From: Candidatus Villigracilis adiacens
GTDB taxonomy: Bacteria > Chloroflexota > Anaerolineae > Anaerolineales > Villigracilaceae
Direction of reading: 5' to 3'
DNA: 64,000 bases
Assembly (NCBI GenBank): GCA_016703605.1
Contig: JADJBU010000005.1
Span: 124,001 to 188,000, forward strand
Below are positions 61,212 through 64,000 of this stretch, in pieces. The notes under the pieces were generated by a model, which did not search any database, had not been told where the DNA came from, and saw nothing but the letters and a program-made list of their open reading frames with translations. Numbering within the stretch: the first letter of the stretch is position 1; each line of letters starts with the position of its first letter. The translations under genes and the position numbers were made by a program.

Positions 61212-62746
61212 GGTGTTGCCCGTCCAAAGATCGTCACAGTTTCGCGTGAATAGACTTCGAAATACCCCAATTCCCCGGCGAACAAATCATCCAAATCCGT
61301 GTTCTGCCCTTCGAAGACCGCCACATAGTCATACCGCCAGTTCATTCGTTCCGCCCACAATTCAATACAATCAACCGAAGCGCATTGCTGCAATCGCGCC
61401 AGTTCACCGTATTGGTCGTAAAACCCATCGGAAAGCAGCCATTCATATCCCTGCAAAGTGGTCAGGTTGCGCCGGTTGGCAAGGGCGGGAAACCATTCTA
61501 CATAAGGGTCGATCTCGGGGCTTTTGATTCCCGTCCATACCAGGAAGACAGCGTCACCCGCGGCAGATTTGTCCACCCATGTCATCGCCTCGCGATCCTG
61601 CAATCGCAAACTATTCCCCACCAATCGAAACCCATACAAACCCGAATCTATAAAAAGTAAAAAAAATGCTGCAAACAAAGCCGCATTAAACCCCCGGCTT
61701 GAATACAACGCTTCGAGATCGATCGTCGTCTTCCTTAATCGCGCCACCAGGGCGGGAAACGCCTCCGCAAACGCCAGCGCGGCCAAAAGCGTCATCGGGT
61801 AATGGGAAACGCTCGGCGCGCTGCGAGGCTCGACCAAAAACGGAAGGACCGCCCATGCCAGCAAAAAATATCGGCGCTTCCAAGCGCCCCACGCCAACCC
61901 AATTACGCGCAACGCAGTCGAGATCGGAATAATTCCCTCGACAGTGATCAGCGAACCCAGAGCGGTCAAAAGCGGCGTCCCATGCGAGCCGGTCTGCATT
62001 GCCGAAAGGAACGGCTCCAGCCCGTGATGAGAAATCACCGTCGCCCACCAGGGCGATGAAAGGAGCAGCACGCCAACCGCCACCATAACGGATTGGAAAA
62101 ACGATCTGACCGCGCGCCCGAAGAATATCCATACCAGCAGGCAGGATGCCGCCGCATGAATCCCCGCCTCAGGGTGACTGAGAACGGTCAGCGCCCCAAA
62201 GAGCATGGTCAACGCTGTAAATTTTTTTCCGCCATTTTTATACAACCCCAAAACCGAGGAAACGGTCAGCAAAAGGAAAAAGGAACCGAAACTGCGCGTC
62301 AGCCCGCCGCCCATCACAAACCAGCCGAACGCCCCCGGCGTCAACGCATAAAACGCGGATGCCAGCGCCCCCCTGGGTTTCGATTCAAGCAATTCGGAAG
62401 CCAGCAGGTAAAACGCAACTATGGACAGCGAATTGACGAACGGGGGCAGCCAGCGCAGGAGCGTCAACTCCGGCAGGGAGAAAATATCCGCGAGCAGGCG
62501 GGCGATATAAAAACCAAACGGTGGGTACGCAAATGGAATATCGAGCAGGTTATAAGAAGTAAATTTCGGCAGGGCATATTCATTGACGGCTAAATCCCGA
62601 ACCATGCTCAGGAACATGCCTCCGTCATTGAGCGGAAACCCGGCTTGAAGTCCGGGGAAGAAGCGGACAAATCCACCGAGGAGAAATCCTACGAAAAAAA
62701 CGAGTCCGATCCATTGGTTTTCGGAAAGCGATTTATGGCGGTTCAT
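61208..62746 (-). CDS. GT-C fold membrane protein
   Basis: 512 residues, 11-12 helices. After helix 1: FFPGLQAGFPLNDGGMFLSM, then TSYNLLDIPFAYPPFGFYIA, WFVMGGGLTRSFGSFFLLLT and FGALTVLSHPEAGIHAAASC. The acidic residue in the first loop fits GT-C transferases. A soluble C-terminal part of about 110 residues follows the last helix (ESRDREAMTWVDKSAAGD-like region, WTGIKSPEIDPYVEWFPALA). The plus-strand gene at 63182 is a paralogue. Donor and target are unknown. Confidence 0.75.
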   Translation of the reverse strand: MNRHKSLSENQWIGLVFFVGFLLGGFVRFFPGLQAGFPLNDGGMFLSMVRDLAVNEYALPKFTSYNLLDIPFAYPPFGFYIARLLADIFSLPELTLLRWLPPFVNSLSIVAFYLLASELLESKPRGALASAFYALTPGAFGWFVMGGGLTRSFGSFFLLLTVSSVLGLYKNGGKKFTALTMLFGALTVLSHPEAGIHAAASCLLVWIFFGRAVRSFFQSVMVAVGVLLLSSPWWATVISHHGLEPFLSAMQTGSHGTPLLTALGSLITVEGIIPISTALRVIGLAWGAWKRRYFLLAWAVLPFLVEPRSAPSVSHYPMTLLAALAFAEAFPALVARLRKTTIDLEALYSSRGFNAALFAAFFLLFIDSGLYGFRLVGNSLRLQDREAMTWVDKSAAGDAVFLVWTGIKSPEIDPYVEWFPALANRRNLTTLQGYEWLLSDGFYDQYGELARLQQCASVDCIELWAERMNWRYDYVAVFEGQNTDLDDLFAGELGYFEVYSRETVTIFGRATP

Positions 62747-62812
62747 ATATCCTTTTCATTATGTCAAACGATCAGACCCGGAAGCCCGGTTTCGCAAGTG
62801 TATAATACGAAC

Positions 62813-62977
62813 ATGCCTCCAACAATGGGTATCAGCATTGTTTCACCCTGCTTGAATGAAGAAAAAAACAGTCGGCATTTGCGTCAAAAAAACTGCCAAC
62901 TTTCTGCGGGAGGATGATATTCGCTGCGAAGCGATTGTAGCAGACAATGGCAGCCGTCCGCGCGCTGCCAAGAGATC
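62813..62977 (+). pseudogene. Family 2 glycosyltransferase remnant
   Basis: MPPTMGISIVSPCLNEEK is the usual start of a GT2 enzyme. At the A run 62864-62870 one extra A shifts the frame; in the other frame it goes on TVGICVKKTANFLREDDIRC and EAIVADNGS, again typical GT2. Similarity then ends, and MITE A follows from 62978. No GT2 body is found behind the MITE. A TATAAT lies at 62801-62806. So both an indel and a true truncation are present. Confidence 0.8.
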
Positions 62978-63104
62978 GTGTGCAAGCAAAGGTTGTCAAT
63001 GTGGGCTGCAAAATCTCCCGATTTTGCTCGAAAGTCGGGAGATGCCGCCACGGCGTCACTCTGCGCCGCTTTCGACTCCGTGCCTGGCTGTTTTGCTTGC
63101 ACAC
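62978..63104. mobile_element. MITE family A, copy 2 (127 bp)
   Basis: Terminal inverted repeats GTGTGCAAGCAAA and TTTGCTTGCACAC, flanked by the exact 8-base duplication AAGAGATC (62970-62977 and 63105-63112). Inverted relative to copy 1 at 8243-8368, with about 85 percent identity by eye. Confidence 0.9.
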
Positions 63105-63181
63105 AAGAGATCAGTTGAGCAAACCTCCTCAGTATTGGGCGGTTTATAATTCCAAAACAACGCGATTTTCGAAAGGACGGA

Positions 63182-64000
63182 ATGATGGAAATGCCCGGGC
63201 AGAATAAAAACCCGACAAAGAAGAGAAGGCTTACCCGGGAGGAGATCGGGTTTCTGATATTCATTCCATCCGTGCTCTTTGGGGCATATCTTCGCCTGTA
63301 TCTCCCCGCCATCTCCGGCTTTCCCATCAACGACGGCGCATTGTTTCTCAAGATGATCGAAGGCATTCAACAGAATAATTTTGCGCTTCCTTTTTACGTC
63401 GAATACAACCGTCTCGAAATCCCGTTCGCCTACCCGCCCCTGGCTTTCTACATCGCCGGAGCCGTGGGCGTTTTTTTTCGAATCCCGTCCATTCAGGTCA
63501 TAACGTGGATGCCCGCCATTGTGCTCGCCCTGACGCTGCCCTTCGTGTTTCACCTCGCGCGGCTGGTAACGAATTCGACTTTTCAGGCGGGTATCGCGAT
63601 CTTTTTCTATGCGTTTTTACCCCGCACGGCATGGTGGCTTATCATGGGGGGCGGGGTAACAAGAAGCCTGGGAAACCTGTTCCTCGTCCTCGCCGCCTCG
63701 CAGTTGTATTTGCTGATTACCAGGAAACAACGCATTTACATTATTTCTTCGATTATATTTTGCAGCCTGGTATGCCTGTCCCACCCGGAAGCGGCGCTTC
63801 ACACCGCCATGACGGGCGCGTTGATCTGGTTTATCTTCGACAAAAAAATCGGCGGGGTAAAAAACGGGCTGGTCGTCGCCCTCGGAACACTGACGCTGAC
63901 ATCCCCCTGGTGGGCGCTGATCGTTTCCCGCTTCGGCTTTTCTCCGTTCCTTTCCGCCGGTAAAACCGGGTTTCATTCGTTTGTTGTCATCTTTCAATTT
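63182..64000 (+). CDS. GT-C fold membrane protein, N-terminal part (cut by window end)
   Basis: 273 codons open to the window end, from ATG 63182 (63185 also possible) with AAAGGACGG upstream. LYLPAISGFPINDGALFLKM, VEYNRLEIPFAYPPLAFYIA, WWLIMGGGVTRSLGNLFLVL and CSLVCLSHPEAALHTAMTGA align segment by segment with the protein at 61208, so they are paralogues from an old duplication. Polytopic; sugar donor unknown. Confidence 0.85.
   Translation, partial: MMEMPGQNKNPTKKRRLTREEIGFLIFIPSVLFGAYLRLYLPAISGFPINDGALFLKMIEGIQQNNFALPFYVEYNRLEIPFAYPPLAFYIAGAVGVFFRIPSIQVITWMPAIVLALTLPFVFHLARLVTNSTFQAGIAIFFYAFLPRTAWWLIMGGGVTRSLGNLFLVLAASQLYLLITRKQRIYIISSIIFCSLVCLSHPEAALHTAMTGALIWFIFDKKIGGVKNGLVVALGTLTLTSPWWALIVSRFGFSPFLSAGKTGFHSFVVIFQF

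Noticed and set aside
1..64000. tRNA, rRNA, replication origin or prophage
   Set aside because: None seen in the intergenic regions by eye; a tRNAscan and Rfam search would be decisive.

Overview
The window looks like a contig from an uncultured Chloroflexota bacterium of the Anaerolineae type. This rests on the style of its proteins (paralogous GAF-domain kinases with an HWxGNK box, many GT-C membrane proteins, moderately high GC) and on the great number of short palindromic repeats. No rRNA or tRNA gene was seen, so the placement is an inference. Most genes are on the minus strand.

Layout. 1-1663: end of purB and complete purA. 1859-10446: small housekeeping and envelope genes (DUF167, YggT, YggS, PgeF/YfiH, a DUF836-DUF2085 fusion with a frameshift, CcdA, an L,D-transpeptidase, an esterase, a patatin, a lipoprotein, a YbaK-type deacylase). 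10883-15015: a RelA/SpoT homologue, then moeA, VKOR and a small acidic protein. 15292-17778: a three-gene minus-strand operon whose middle gene looks like a selenoprotein peroxiredoxin (in-frame TGA in a UxxC motif). 17927-21843: hydrolase, type 5 uracil-DNA glycosylase, queA, DUF2905, ruvB. 22670-22990: three tandem c-di-GMP-I riboswitch aptamers with their own promoter and terminator and no obvious target gene. 23198-34434: a long operon for a MacB-like exporter, with two histidine kinases, a response regulator, an ATPase carrying a cyclic-nucleotide-binding domain and a winged-helix regulator, behind a good promoter and a paired palindromic operator. 34636-37715: M20 peptidase, uppP, tgt. 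38157-38774: a lipoprotein.

39017-47784 is the most unusual region: a type I restriction-modification locus (hsdR, hsdM, hsdS) with a RAYT-type Y1 transposase between hsdR and hsdM. Downstream of hsdS are 13 tandem copies of a 148-bp unit; each carries the last ~13 codons of hsdS plus a palindrome-bounded spacer. Beyond them lies a small gene flanked by two more copies of the hsdS 3' end. Palindromes of the same and related kinds sit in frame inside hsdR, hsdM and the transposase.

47934-64000: a frameshifted membrane protein, a large FAD/Fe-S oxidoreductase, GT-C membrane proteins, a URO-D family protein, gpmA, a TPR protein, mutS, and a cluster of GT87/GT-C proteins next to a glycosyltransferase remnant interrupted by a MITE.

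The whole window is strewn with repeats: two MITE-like families with 8-bp target duplications, several palindrome families with covarying stems, and heptameric tandem repeats that also lie in frame inside genes (queA, mutS, hsdM, the FAD oxidoreductase). Three single-base indels in homopolymers break reading frames and may be long-read sequencing errors.
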